Positions 45,270-56,419 of a stretch of 64,000 bases of DNA are shown piece by piece. The notes under the pieces were generated by a model. The model did not search any database. It was not told the origin of the DNA and saw nothing but the letters and a program-made list of their open reading frames with translations. Origin of the DNA: Amblyornis subalaris (taxonomy: Eukaryota; Chordata; Aves; Passeriformes; Ptilonorhynchidae); NCBI GenBank assembly GCA_018881555.1, contig JACAXG010000238.1, positions 485,722 to 549,721 on the forward strand, written 5' to 3'. Both the position numbers and the translations under genes were made by a program. The number at the start of each line of letters is the position of its first letter. The first letter of the stretch is position 1.

Positions 45270-45540
45270 TGCCTAAGATGATTAAACGTTATTTACAGGA
45301 AGGACATGGGTCTGATTAAATCACAAGGAGAGGAATCTGTTTAATGGTGACAGGAAAAAATGCACATCATTCAACAGAGGTTCTTGCTTCATCTCAGTAA
45401 TTAGAGGCTAAAGCAACTTGGACAGTCTGTCAGCTTCGATACAGTGGCGTTAACTAGTGGATCATGTAAATAAAAGCTGTGTGATTAGATCAAAAATTAA
45501 AGGCTCATAATTTTATCCTGTTTCCTTGCAATTTACTGTT
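45270..45540. promoter_or_regulatory. Candidate conserved non-coding element
   Basis: Unique block with TAAGATGATTAAACGTTATTT near 45273, CTGATTAAATCACAAG near 45312, CAGTAATTAGAGGCTAAAG near 45397, and GTGTGATTAGATCAAAAATT near 45479. The repeated ATTA/ATTAGA words and lack of transposon signature suggest regulation. Untested. Confidence 0.3.
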
Positions 45541-46043
45541 GAAGTCTTCTGAAATGGTCTCACCAAGCTCACACCTCCAAGAGTAATTATTTGGAGGACT
45601 AAGTTTTTTAAAACTCCTTTAATAGTTTCCCTCTAGAACCCATTTATGTGATCAAATTTTCAGAGGCTCTGGCTAGACAGCTCCACAAGGGATCTGTTGG
45701 TAGCAGAGCTCAGCATCTGAGATTCCTCTTAGCTGCTCTTTTCAAAATCAGACCCTAAAAATTTCTGCTATAAATATTTTTTTACCTAGTCGTGGGTCCA
45801 AGTTTATTTTATTAGTGTGGGCAAGAGAGAAAGAGATTTCAGTGCTTTTCCAATAAACTCCTTGGCATGACAGAGGTATAAAATGCAGCCACCCCATCCT
45901 CTATGTATCCTGTCCAAGGTCTGGACTACGCTTGAATCATACTGAGTGAGACTGGAAATCCTTGTGAAGCACCTTACTGAGGGTAAGTATTAGCAAATTA
46001 TGGGAGCTGCATAGAGAGGAGGAACCTTTAAATTGCTAAATGT
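45541..46043. other. Unique intergenic sequence
   Basis: Nothing recognised. Confidence 0.4.
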
Positions 46044-46100
46044 TCATAGAATCATAGAAGGGTTTGAGTTGGAAGGTATCTTTTAGAGGTCGTTTATTAA
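46044..46100 (-). mobile_element. CR1 LINE 3' stub
   Basis: CATAGAATCATAGAAGGGTT then TGAGTTGGAAGGTATCTTTT: the terminal octamers and the first bases of the CR1 3'UTR only. Confidence 0.85.
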
Positions 46101-48279
46101 ACACGTGCATCTTCCGGGGTAACTTCTTCCTGGAGGACACCTGACTGTTTCTGGATGCTTCAGGCCCAAACCATTTCTGGGGTATGGAGAGAAACAAGAA
46201 ATCCGTTTCATCCTTTCACAGGTCTTAAGAACAGTTTGGGAAAATTGCACTCAAATAGGATCCATCTCTCCTGCCCAGCCAGCAGGGCTGTGGTCACCCA
46301 TGGCCAAGGAGCAATCTGCATCTCCAGGCATGTGGTCAGTGCGTTGCCTGGTGAACTTGATGTTCTGCAGCAGCAGAGACCGCTGTGTCTCTCCCACTGG
46401 CAGCTGTGATTTTGCCACCCTTCTTAGTCTTCTACTCTGGATAACTACAGCTTTGTGCTTGAAGGCAGCACCAGCATCATCGGCCCAAGAGCGCTGCCTT
46501 TCCAGAAGTGTGATCGAGACTGAAACCAAGTTCCCGCAGGTTACGCAGCCTGAGGCGTGCAGGATGGAGCTGCATGATCTTCCAGATCTTTTTGGCCTTT
46601 GGAAAAGACTGAAAAAAGCAGCCTGGTGGCTGGGGTCTCTTCCTCTGAGAGGTCTGTTGGGATGCTGCCTCTGGCTCTTTCCAAAGGGACAAGAAGCTTT
46701 TCCAGTGGTTTTATATTTACAGAATCCACATTAAAACAGTTGCCTGATTGCACTTTGTTTTGGGCATGTTCTTAATGTCTGTTTAATCAATACCTGAAGC
46801 ACTGTATTTGTCTGCTTTGTGCTTCCAGAGCAAACACGGATATTGGCAATGGGGGAATGCGAGGCAGGTGTGTGCCTGTCTATCATCAGGGAGTTCATAC
46901 CAGCTACTTTTTATCTTGCTTTTTTCCCTTATGCGGCACATAAAGGAATTTTGAATAAGTTGATGAGGTTTAGTAGTCTCCTGTGATGCAACGAGGTACT
47001 TTTTCAAACCCATAAAAAACAGAATGGGATTAAAAACAGCATTCTAGCAATGCCATTCCTGGCAGTGGCACAAGTTCCTTGCTTTCCAGGACTCTTTTGT
47101 TATTTTTTATTTATTATGCATACTGTAGTTGCATCTAAAAGTGCCATTTGGAGACCACTGCACAAAGTGCTGTGCATGAATACATATCAAAATAACCATT
47201 TTTTTGGCAAATAAACCTTAAACACTTTTTCCACTTGTAAATTTCATTGCTTTTTCCACCGCGCTTTCCATCGGACGTGGCACCGACTCAAAACGCCTTT
47301 TTTGCCAAATGCAAATTGCCACTTTTATTCCTCGTTGGAATGGAGGGGCTGCTCCTGCCCTCCTGCCTCTCCAGGGGCAGGGAATCACAGATGCTGTGGA
47401 GCCAGGGCAGCTCTCCTGTGCCAGGGGGCAAAGCACACGGTGCCCTGCAGGAGCTGCAGACCCGCGGGGGCTCGCCGTGCCGCCATCCCCAGAGCATCCC
47501 CAGAGAGGGAATGGCAGTGACATCCATCTGTGCTGCCTCCCTGAGGCTGTTCTAGACAGAGAGGGTAGCAGATATGAGCAGAGGAAGCATTTCGTTAACT
47601 TGTGCTTCCAGTAGGTCGATCCAAGTACCAGGCTGGGCTAGACCGGTACAGCAAGATGCCAGAAGGCAGTGAGAGTTTGGATGGAGAAAAGTTGACAGCC
47701 AGAGACCTGGATATAGCTGTTCCAAATTTACCCAGTGATTATATGTTGATTACACTAATCCTTCCTCCTATGTGCACAACTGTTGATTAGGACTCTGACA
47801 CTTCTGTTTTGTCCTACTTGACTCCTCAATGGAAACCCACTGGAGGACAACGAGCATGAAAGTAAAGGAAGAAGTCAGGAAAAGTCCTCCCTCTATTCAC
47901 CTCAATGTCAAGTTATCTGCACATGTACAGAGCCCACAGAAGGATGTGGAAAATTGTTTTCTCATACCCCTGAATTGTTTCTTTTCTATGAAAAGGAAAA
48001 GTGAGGGAAAGTTTTATATTCTATTGAGTGACAAACTAACTTTGCTGTTTAAGTCTGACACAACCAGTGCTTCCAAAGCTCTGCAGTGAATGACTTTGGT
48101 TGTATTTATTACACCCTGTGCGAGACAAGTCAAGATACATGTTTGGCACCTGGCTTTTTGTTTTATTTTAGGTGAGAAGGTTCAGTCCATGGCATTATAA
48201 ACTAGCGTGTTGACTTCCCTAAGCTACAGAGCCCAACCACGGCACTGTGTAACCCCTCCATCTCTCCATTAGGTCAATG
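46101..48279. other. Unique intergenic sequence
   Basis: No gene recognised. A 144-codon plus frame at 46300-46734 has no recognisable domain and no codon pattern that I can support. A GC-rich stretch lies at 47250-47540 with short overlapping frames on both strands. Confidence 0.35.
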
Positions 48280-48512
48280 TCATAGAGTCAAGGAATCATT
48301 TATGCTAGAGAAGAGATCCAGCATTATCAAGTCCAACTGTTCCCCAAGCAGTGCCCAGCCCACCACTGACCCATGTCCCCAGGTGTCGCATCCACACGGT
48401 TTTTAAACCTCTCCAGGGATGGGGACTCCACCACTGCCCTGGGCAGCTGTGCCAGGGCTGGACAACCCTTTCCCTAAAGGAATTTTCCCAATATCCACTC
48501 TAAACTGCACGG
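48280..48512 (-). mobile_element. CR1 LINE 3' fragment
   Basis: Complement of the subfamily seen at 14906: CATAGAGTCAAGGAATCATT, CCCACCACTGACCCATGTCC, TCCAGGGATGGGGACTCCAC, and TTTTCCCAATATCCACTCTA. Confidence 0.9.
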
Positions 48513-48621
48513 CAGCTCCCAGCCACTCTGCCCCAGCCTGTAAACATGCCAGCAGGGGTGGTTGTGACCACACAAAGCAACTTAATTTCTACTTTCGGGT
48601 CTGGCTCTGGCTCCCATGGGC

Positions 48622-48770
48622 ACACTGTAGCTATTTACTTCACCTTAAAATTGCCACTTAATCTCTGTGCTGCTGTTTCCCCACTGGTGAGATGAGAACA
48701 GGACCAACGATCTGTTAATGCTTCTAACGAAAGGGAGGAAAGCGCTGAGCGTAATTTTAATAAATGGCAG
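48622..48770 (+). mobile_element. MIR-like ancient SINE remnant
   Basis: The core CCACTTAATCTCTGTGCTGC, then TGTTTCCCCACTGGTGAGAT and GAGAACAGGACC, follows the MIR order ACTTAACCTCTCTGTGCCTC, AGTTTCCTCATCTGTAAAAT. AAAGCGCTGAGC near 48738 matches the MIR AAAGCGCTTAG word. Confidence 0.5.
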
Positions 48771-48779
48771 CGCCAAAGT

Positions 48780-49629
48780 TTTCTCTGCTCCACTGCTTTC
48801 TCTCGCAGATGACATAAACCACGCAAACCGTCTGCTCTCCTTCTAACACTCCCTTCACTCCAGTGGAGTTAATGTGATTTAATGCGTTTGCCACCCTGGC
48901 AGTTACATTTTAAGTGGCGTGCTTTCGATTGCAAATGATAACCCTTTAATGACATTTCCCCCAGTGTGCGGGTGGCTGCAGCTCCCTTGGCAGCCTCCCC
49001 TGTCCTTTGGGGAAAGAGAGCCCAGACCCTTCCTCAGCTGGGCTGAGCCCTGTGGCTCTAACAAGCCCCGACGACAGAAGTTGCCCGTCCCACCAGACCA
49101 TGCTTTTCCTACCGCAGAGGCTCTGTGTTTGAATCCTGTGGCTGAACTTGCAGCCCAGAGCCTGGGAATGGGGTTGCTGCCCTTCGGTGCTGCCTGCCAG
49201 AGGATGTTTTAGCTGTGTTAGCAGGCTCTGTGCTGTGCACGTTGGGCTTTCCTCCTGCTGCTGCAGTTACAGTTGGCACCATTAAACTCTCGGTGTTCAC
49301 TGCCTGGGGATGTGCAATTATTGTGGAGCCTTCTCCTAGTTACAGTAGGAGACACTGCGTTACTGCAGTCACTACGGAGTGACAAATGAGGTTTTAATGA
49401 CACCTACTCTACCTGGAATTATCTGTAAACTACAATTAAGGAAGTAGCTACTCAAGGAATTAAAGATCAGAGGAAAAATGACATGCTTTTACGGTGACTT
49501 ATGGCGAGATCTGCAAATTCGCGGTCGTTTTCTGTGGAACAGGTTGAAGGATGCAACAGAATGCAATGACTTCAAATGATCTCTTCTCCACCATCACTGC
49601 AGCATGCCAGTGCTGCTGTAGTGCTTACC
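48780..49629. other. Unique intergenic sequence with possible regulatory stretches
   Basis: No gene recognised. 49395-49530 is unique and AT-rich with TGGAATTATCTGTAAACTAC and a CpG-retaining TTCGCGGTCGTTTTC word near 49518. Weak candidate for a conserved element. Confidence 0.25.
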
Positions 49630-49690
49630 AGCCAACTCTTCAGCTGGTGCAAATCTGCAGGGGCCCCACTGAAGTCAGTGGTCTAGAGAA
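49630..49690. repeat. Ancient L3/CR1-type remnant
   Basis: CAGCTGGTGCAAATCTGCAG then GGGCCCCACTGAAGTCAGTGG follow the order of an old amniote repeat (CAGCTGGTGTAAATCAGC then CTCCATTGAAGTCAATGGAG). The word match is good although short. Confidence 0.5.
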
Positions 49691-50108
49691 GGGTTGACTG
49701 GCCCATAGGTGCAGTGGTTTTGAAAGGCTGGTTGTGGATTTTGGTGTATTGGTTAACTTGGAAGGCTCTGCCACCAGGGTCTAAATCTGTAGAACTGTCA
49801 GGCATTTGCAAGTGACCCCAAAAGGAAAGGCGTTCAGGCTGCAGGAGCAAGACCGAATTAGCCAGTCAATTAGGAGATCTAAAGTGGCTAGGGCAACCTG
49901 CTAGTAGTTTTAAGGGTTCCAAAACAGGAAGGCGCCCAAGGCACTGGAAGTGGGGCCCTGGATCAGGTATTTATCCTGGCCATGTGGTGGTGGTGTCCCC
50001 AGAGAGCCCGTCTGTGGCCTCCCCTTGCAAACATGTCCTTGTGGAAGAGCGGTCCCACTGTTTTGCAAGAGGATGGAAGAATCAAATAACAGCAAATGAG
50101 AATAAAAA

Positions 50109-50190
50109 TCATAGAATCGGGGAATCATTCAGGTTGGGAAAGACCTACAAGATCATGAAGTCCAACCATTAGACCATCAAGTCTAACCTT
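50109..50190 (-). mobile_element. CR1 LINE 3' stub
   Basis: ATCATAGAATCGGGGAATCA, then TTCAGGTTGGGAAAGACCTA and AGTCCAACCATTAGACC: the octamer end plus about 60 bp of CR1 3'UTR. Confidence 0.88.
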
Positions 50191-50439
50191 TAATATAAAA
50201 TACACAAAATATATAATATTTAACAAGTCTGTCTTCAGCCAAACCTTCTGCTGGTGTCATAGCTGGGACTAAACAAACTCCCAGTGATTTCACCCACAAA
50301 AGCAACCAGCTGTGGATCCACATGCAAAATCATTGGCTGTCTCCGAGGTGATTTTATCATGGGAATCACTCTGACAGCAGATCTTCAGAGCATGACCCAG
50401 GCAAAAGTTGCCAAGTATTAAAAATAGAATTACACTAAG

Positions 50440-50970
50440 CAATGCCTTTTTGCTTAGTCATCTTTCCTTTTCTGTGGTATGTTATTATTGCTATTCCAAT
50501 GTGCTGGTTATTGAGTATATGATTATTCTTTCAAATGAGTTTGGACAGCGTCTATAGCTTTGTAGCAATTAAGAGGCCACAGACTTTAGCAGCTCAGGAG
50601 AAATGGAATAGGTTTTAATAGCTTTATTTATCTTTAGCTTCTGCAGAGCTGTTTGTACTTCCTCAATGGTGGGCAGGTTTGTATCAATAAAAGGATGCTG
50701 GAACTTATTTCTTGTAAATGCAAGTAGGTCATTATCAATGGCATGGGGAGCCTTGCACAGCGCTCGAGAGAGGCGCTTTCTGTCTTGACTCTGTCATCAA
50801 TTACAAGTCTGCCAATGAATCTTGGAAAATGTGAACAAAAGCATTTTATGACCTGCCTCAGTAAAAGTCTGGCAGGCTGCAATGCTTCCTTGCTGCTGTT
50901 AATTGTCTTCCTCACAGTGCCTGCTGCCAGCTTTTAACGCCCAGCGCCCACACTTACCTGAGGGCAGCGG
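50440..50970. promoter_or_regulatory. Candidate conserved non-coding block
   Basis: About 530 bp of unique sequence without repeats or low complexity. Contains TGCTTAGTCATC near 50450, GGTCATTATCAATGGCATGG near 50728, CATCAATTACAAGTCTGCC near 50793, and TGTTAATTGTC near 50897. Retained CpGs occur at 50758-50775. It reads like a developmental enhancer, but this is inference. A 93-codon minus frame (50634-50915) is not convincing as a gene. Confidence 0.33.
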
Positions 50971-51072
50971 AGTGAAGTCTTGCCAGGTAAGTCAGGTAGC
51001 TGGTGCTGTTAAATTAACTTTTCTAGTTAATTTTCTAATCTTCTAAATAATTAAATTAGCTCTCAGCCATAT

Positions 51073-51174
51073 GGTGTGATTCTTGAGGCTGTCTTGTGCA
51101 GGGCCAGGAGCTGAACTTCGTTGATCCTTGTGGGTCCCTTCCATCTCCAGGCATTCTATGATTCTGTGATTCTT
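51073..51174 (+). mobile_element. CR1 LINE 3' end
   Basis: TGTGCAGGGCCAGGAGCTGA, GATCCTTGTGGGTCCCTTCC, then ATTCTATGATTCTGTGATTC. Same subfamily as the copies at 22190 and 56116. Confidence 0.92.
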
Positions 51175-54100
51175 GATTTATCTGTTGTTAATAGATCTTT
51201 TACACATCACCCATGTTACATGTGAAGAGCCCTTCATGTGTGCTGATTACAGGTGCAGGTTTGGGAAAGGATGAGAGATGAACACAGGTCTCAGAGTCCC
51301 AGCTTGTCTTCCTCTTTTGGAATGATGAGAAATCAGAATTTTTGGGCAATCATGCAGTTCATCACCTTCATCTTCCTGCTGCTGTCAGGAGATTTTGTGC
51401 CTGTCTGTGGCATCTGTGTTTGAAAGATTGGTTGCAATCCAATGGACACCCAGGAAACAAAGCCTTCTTTTATTCTGAGGAACATATGTTACTGACTGAA
51501 CCCCAAACATTGTGATTAACTTGTCATTAAATTGGGAAGTTGTATAGAAAGAGAGAACTGGTCCATTAGGGGGAATTTGCACCCAGCTCTGTTTCATTTG
51601 CTCCTCTCCTTGTCAGGTGATTAAAAATCTTATTTTCCTGGTCACCTCTGGTCTATGATATTCTCAGCACTGCACACATAAGTTTGCTCCTGAGTTCTCG
51701 CTCAGTGTTTATTTACGGCAGTTCCCACTGGAGCTGTCAAACAACTTCACTCCTGGCAGCCCACAGGAATCAAAGCCACGCTGAGCAGTGCTTGAGTTCA
51801 AACTTAAACACCATCAGAGGATTTTCTTGTACAGCTTTTACTGTACTTTAGTGAGTGAGTCCAGGAAATTTCAGCCCCCTCAGGTGTTTTCTGACTCAAG
51901 ACAGCATACCAAAGAGATCAGAATAGCACCGAATAATGCTGTACAACGAGGGAACACCTTCCTGAATCCTGACTCATTGCCTGATTCCTGCCTGACAAGT
52001 CTCTTAAAGTGCATGAAATGCAATAATTTCTTGCACAAAATGAGGCACCGCTGCCTCATGCTTTTGATGCAAGAAGTGTTAAGGAACTTCTTCTTTAGTG
52101 GCATCCTGAGGATTATAGCTCATGCCAAAACAAAGTCCTCCAACACTTGTGGTTCAACTGGCACTAGTAAACCTGTGCATTGATGACAGATACTTGAGTC
52201 ACTAGAGGTGCAAATGATGTTTAAGCATTTAGTCAAAGTGTCATTTTCCTATGTCTAGTTGTTGTTTTTCAATTAGCCTTTCACTACTCTCAAAAAATGA
52301 AATTCTAACTGCTCTCAAATTCTTGCTGGCTAAACGTCCTTTTCCAGTGCAAACCCAGGGGCACTTCATACATTGTATATATAGCTATTTGCTCATATAG
52401 ACTAGTAAATTGGTGATATAAATATGTGTATAAACATGTTTAGGAGTATGAAATCAACACTTTGAGGAAAAAGATATTCTGGTAGGGATTTTTGTTTAGA
52501 TTAAATACACTCCCGTGTTGCAAGGACAGAGATGGGGAGCTAAAGTTCAGCATGAAGTTGTTAAGCCCGTCTGGCAAGATGCAAACCCAAATTTCTCACC
52601 TGATTGCTCCTTGCTGCCTACAGGGTAAATGTTCCAAATGATGCACAGGAGGTGTGTGGACAAAACCTATTAATAAATAATTGGTTTTGTACCCATGCCT
52701 CCTGAACACTTTTTTTGAAAATTCCCTTCTCTTTCTTGCCTCCAAGTGTCATTCATGGCAGTCTATAGAAAATAAGACTGAAGAGTAAATGCAGGATAGG
52801 AAGCAGTGCTTAAGGGAAGAGCTCTCAGCTGTATTCCGCTCCATCTGAGGTTGTGAAGGCAGACAGAATATTTCCTCACACTGAAGGACATTTTTGTTGA
52901 ATGCATATTCCACATCACGTAGCATTTTCCTTATCATCGCACAGTAACAATCCCTAGAAAGAGGAATATGGCCCTCAGGCCTCATAATATCATCCTTTAT
53001 TAGAAATAAGAACAAAGAATGCAATTAAAATACAAATATTTCACATCCCAGAGGTCTGGATGCTGTTTGGCAGCTCCCAGGCGGTTCTGTCTTTGAAGAA
53101 ATGTTACGGATGCGGATGCTCGCGAGGGGTAGCACCGCTGTAATGGGAATGGGAATGTGGCTAAAGAGGCACAGAAATGCTGCTGGGGGAAAAAAGGAAG
53201 AAACCTTTTAAGGACATTTGCTCTACTAGGTTAGGAGATCTCCTGAAGGAGTGCCTGAAGCCCCAGGTGTTGGAGACTTCTAGGTTTTGTGTTGATCAGG
53301 GCAGGCAGGGGATAGATTATCTTGAAGGTCACAGCCTGTCCCTGTGTTTTTCTGCTCTTTGTGCTGTAACCTTGCTAAAGAATAGAGTCTGGAGAGACAG
53401 ACACTGCCCTGGACTGTGATTTTACAGAACTGAATAATTCCCCTTTGATTTGAAAACCTTCTGGTGAAACATAAGTATAACAATTTACTACTAGCTTTTT
53501 AAACAAACTCATTTAAAAAAAAAAAAATCAGTCTTAAATTCATAAGGAAAAAACCCAAACCCTGGATCTTCTGAGTGGTGCTTGGCCAAAAATAAATGAA
53601 AAAAGCACCAAAAAATTTCTGGTTTTTGCAACTCCCAGAAATCAGTAATATCATTGTATGAAAAGCTTTTGATAAGTAACATTACCTGGAAATGTTACAT
53701 GTGCTATTCTATTAAAAGTTCATCTATATCAGCTGACATTTGTCCCACAGAAGCTGGTATTCGATCCCAGGTGAACAGCAGTTTTTCACTTGGATCTTTT
53801 TAAAGTGCTGGTTAAAAAATCTGCAGTGTCCAAAGAAATCAGATGCATTACTGGAGGTTCCTATCCCAACAGATCCTCCCCATATTTTTTTCAATGTCAG
53901 TCTGCACTAGAGGAAGACTCAATTTGGACACCTCTTCTGCTGCACTCTGCGATAATGAGACTGTGATTTTGCCTGGCTGATGTGATAAACTTCCCCCAAG
54001 TTTCCTCTGGGGGAAGGAAGGGAGGATTTGTGCACTTTCACTTTGCAAAGCTTGGTGCTGCCAGTGCTTCCTGGCCCAGGATCTCCCCGTGTGTTCACCC

Positions 54101-54829
54101 ACCACTGTGAACCTGGGGTTGCTCCTGCCTGTGGCTTCGTGTTCCTATAAAATTCAAGATATTTATCATCCCTTGACAATCGATTGGCCATTCCCAGATC
54201 AATACTTACCACTTGGGTCAATTAATCTTGATATTTGCTTTAAGAGTAGTCAGTATCTACTTATTGATTTTAAGAATAATGAAAAGTAAGTACATGGGAC
54301 CCAATCCCCAGGCTCCAGACTGGGGCAAAACTCCCACCACAGTCAGGCTTTGGCAGGCATTGGAGAGGACTCCCCAGGGGCTGCAATTCCCAATTCGCTT
54401 TTTAAACTCTGGACCATCTCTTTGTCCCTTCCCAAAGGTGTCGTGTCACTCACAGACATGAGGTGCTTGTGTGACGTTTCCAAAGCCTCCAAGGAATGGT
54501 TGAAGAGCGCGGAACTGAGACAGCATCTTTGGCGCCCAAGTGAGGTTTCCTTGGCAGGCAATTGACACCAATTACAGGAGCATTCTCAAAACAAAAGATT
54601 AAAAGTGTTGTTGCCACACTAGGCTTTGCTGCTTTGCAGTTCAGACCTCCCACCATTTCTGCTTAGAACGTTCCACGAGGCACTGTGAACTCACAGGTGG
54701 TGCTTAATCAACAAAATGAAATTAAACAGCTCATAAAGATAAATATATTTCAACGTTTCTAAGCAGTGCTTGATTGCCTATGAGAATTTAACCTGAAAAA
54801 TCTCGAAGAATCACAAAATCTGGCCCTCT
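51175..54829. other. Unique intergenic sequence
   Basis: No gene, RNA or repeat family was recognised. A poly-A run lies at about 53514-53527. Several 60-130 codon frames look like chance. Confidence 0.4.
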
Positions 54830-55110
54830 ATTATTAATTGATGTGTTTGCAGTAGAGCAGTGCATACAATTTTACGCATGAAATGTAAGAGTATATTTCT
54901 TTGACTTGAAAACAAAACAATGATGTATCAGTAAATTCTTCCATGACTACAAATTTATATCCTGGAAAGTGTTCATGAAACGTGTAGCCATTTGTATTCT
55001 CTGTAGTATTATTTCTGTATCTTTAGAGTGCTTTGAGAATAACAAATGAGCTGCCAGTTTAGAGTGACAATATGTTCAATAAGATGGAAATGGGCTATCT
55101 AATCTTTGCA
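54830..55110. promoter_or_regulatory. Weak candidate conserved non-coding element
   Basis: Unique AT-rich sequence with TTATTAATTGATGTGTTTGC near 54830. AGTGCTTTGAGAATAAC near 55027 could instead be a remnant of an old SINE/LINE tail. Low confidence. Confidence 0.18.
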
Positions 55111-55255
55111 AAAATAAAATAAAAAATTAGTCCCTAGAGGTAATTTTTAATTTTTAGAGTTTTGTGTAAAATACTATAGCAGAACAAACCATCATTGTAA
55201 CCCAAATGCATTCTTCAACTAGTTGTCAGAATGAGATTTTTGTTCTGCTAGAGTG

Positions 55256-55260
<5 letters not shown>

Positions 55261-55296
<36 letters not shown>

Positions 55297-55297
55297 T
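55261..55297. repeat. (TTTC)n microsatellite with a pyrimidine-rich tail
   Basis: About nine TTTC units, followed by a T/C-rich strand to about 55430. The long pyrimidine strand bias could support unusual DNA structure. Confidence 0.93.
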
Positions 55298-55430
55298 TTT
55301 CTTTTCCTTTCTTTCCCTTCCTCTCCTCCCCTTAATAATATCTTCTCTTCCTTTATTACCCTTTCCCTTTCTTATTCAATTACCCTTTTTTTCCTTTTTC
55401 TCTTACTCTTTTTACTTCTTTCCATTGTAC

Positions 55431-56115
55431 TTGCTACTACACCAGCCTGATCCCCTGTTCATATTACCAAGGAAAACAATATAATCATAGCCACATAAAG
55501 AAAAAGAAAAACCTTTCTTCAAAAGGGGGTGACAATCAATTAGAAAAAAAATTAGACATCAGTGCATAAAGGAGCAGAAGAGGAAGCTGAGTGCAGCCCG
55601 GCAATGGTTTGTTTAGTCTAAGGGATTAATTATTCAACAGTTGCCGTCATGATGAGAGTGTGCACACCAGACTGAAACTGGCACAGAGGTTAATTGGTAT
55701 CTAAGGGCTGTCTCTAGTCACCTGATACTCTTAAGTAGCGTGGTTGCTATTTTAGTACCTTTTTGGACTTTAGAAAGAACCCACAAAAGAACCCTAAGTC
55801 ACACGTGAGGAGGTGGAGACATGATTTCCTGGCATGAGGAGTTCGGGAAATTGGTACCCAGCATCAGCTTACCCAGCAAGAAGAAAGAGATCTTGTGTGC
55901 TTGCTGCAGTTGAAAAATGGATTCCCCACTGCTGCTGGTTTAAGCCTTATGGGTGCTATTTAAACTTGGCATGTCATAAATCCAGTATCTACCAGAGCAT
56001 TTGCTCTCCATCCCATTTTATTTGTGAGTGTGTGCAGAGAATTGCAGTGGTGCAAACAAAGATGTGTCATCCCAGACTAAACCAAGTAAGCCCCAAACTT
56101 TGCTTCCTCACAAGG
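55431..56115. other. Unique intergenic sequence
   Basis: Nothing recognised. Confidence 0.4.
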
Positions 56116-56419
56116 GACAGGGGCTGATCTGTTCTCTCTGGTGACCAGTGACAGGACCTGAAGGAACACCATGAAATTGCTTCAGGGGAGGTTTAGGTTG
56201 GATATCAGGAAAAGGTTCTTCCCTCAGAGGGTGGTGGGGCACTGAACAAGGTCCCCAGGGAATGGTCACAGCTCCAAGGCTGCCAGAGCTCCAGGAGCAT
56301 TTGGACCATGCTCTCAGGCACAGGGTGGGATTGTTGGGGTGTCTGTGCAGGGCAAGGAGTTGGACTGGATGATCTTTGTGGATCTCTTCCAACTCAGGAT
56401 ATTCTATGATACTGTGATT
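56116..56419 (+). mobile_element. CR1 LINE 3' portion, about 300 bp
   Basis: CTGATCTGTTCTCTCTGGTG, ACCAGTGACAGGACCTGAAG, GGTTTAGGTTGGATATCAGG, GTGCAGGGCAAGGAGTTGGA, then ATATTCTATGATACTGTGAT. A 5'-truncated copy. Confidence 0.93.

Noticed and set aside
46300..46734. 144-codon plus-strand frame
   Set aside because: No domain, no splice context and no similarity that I recognise. Frames of this length are expected by chance in 64 kb.
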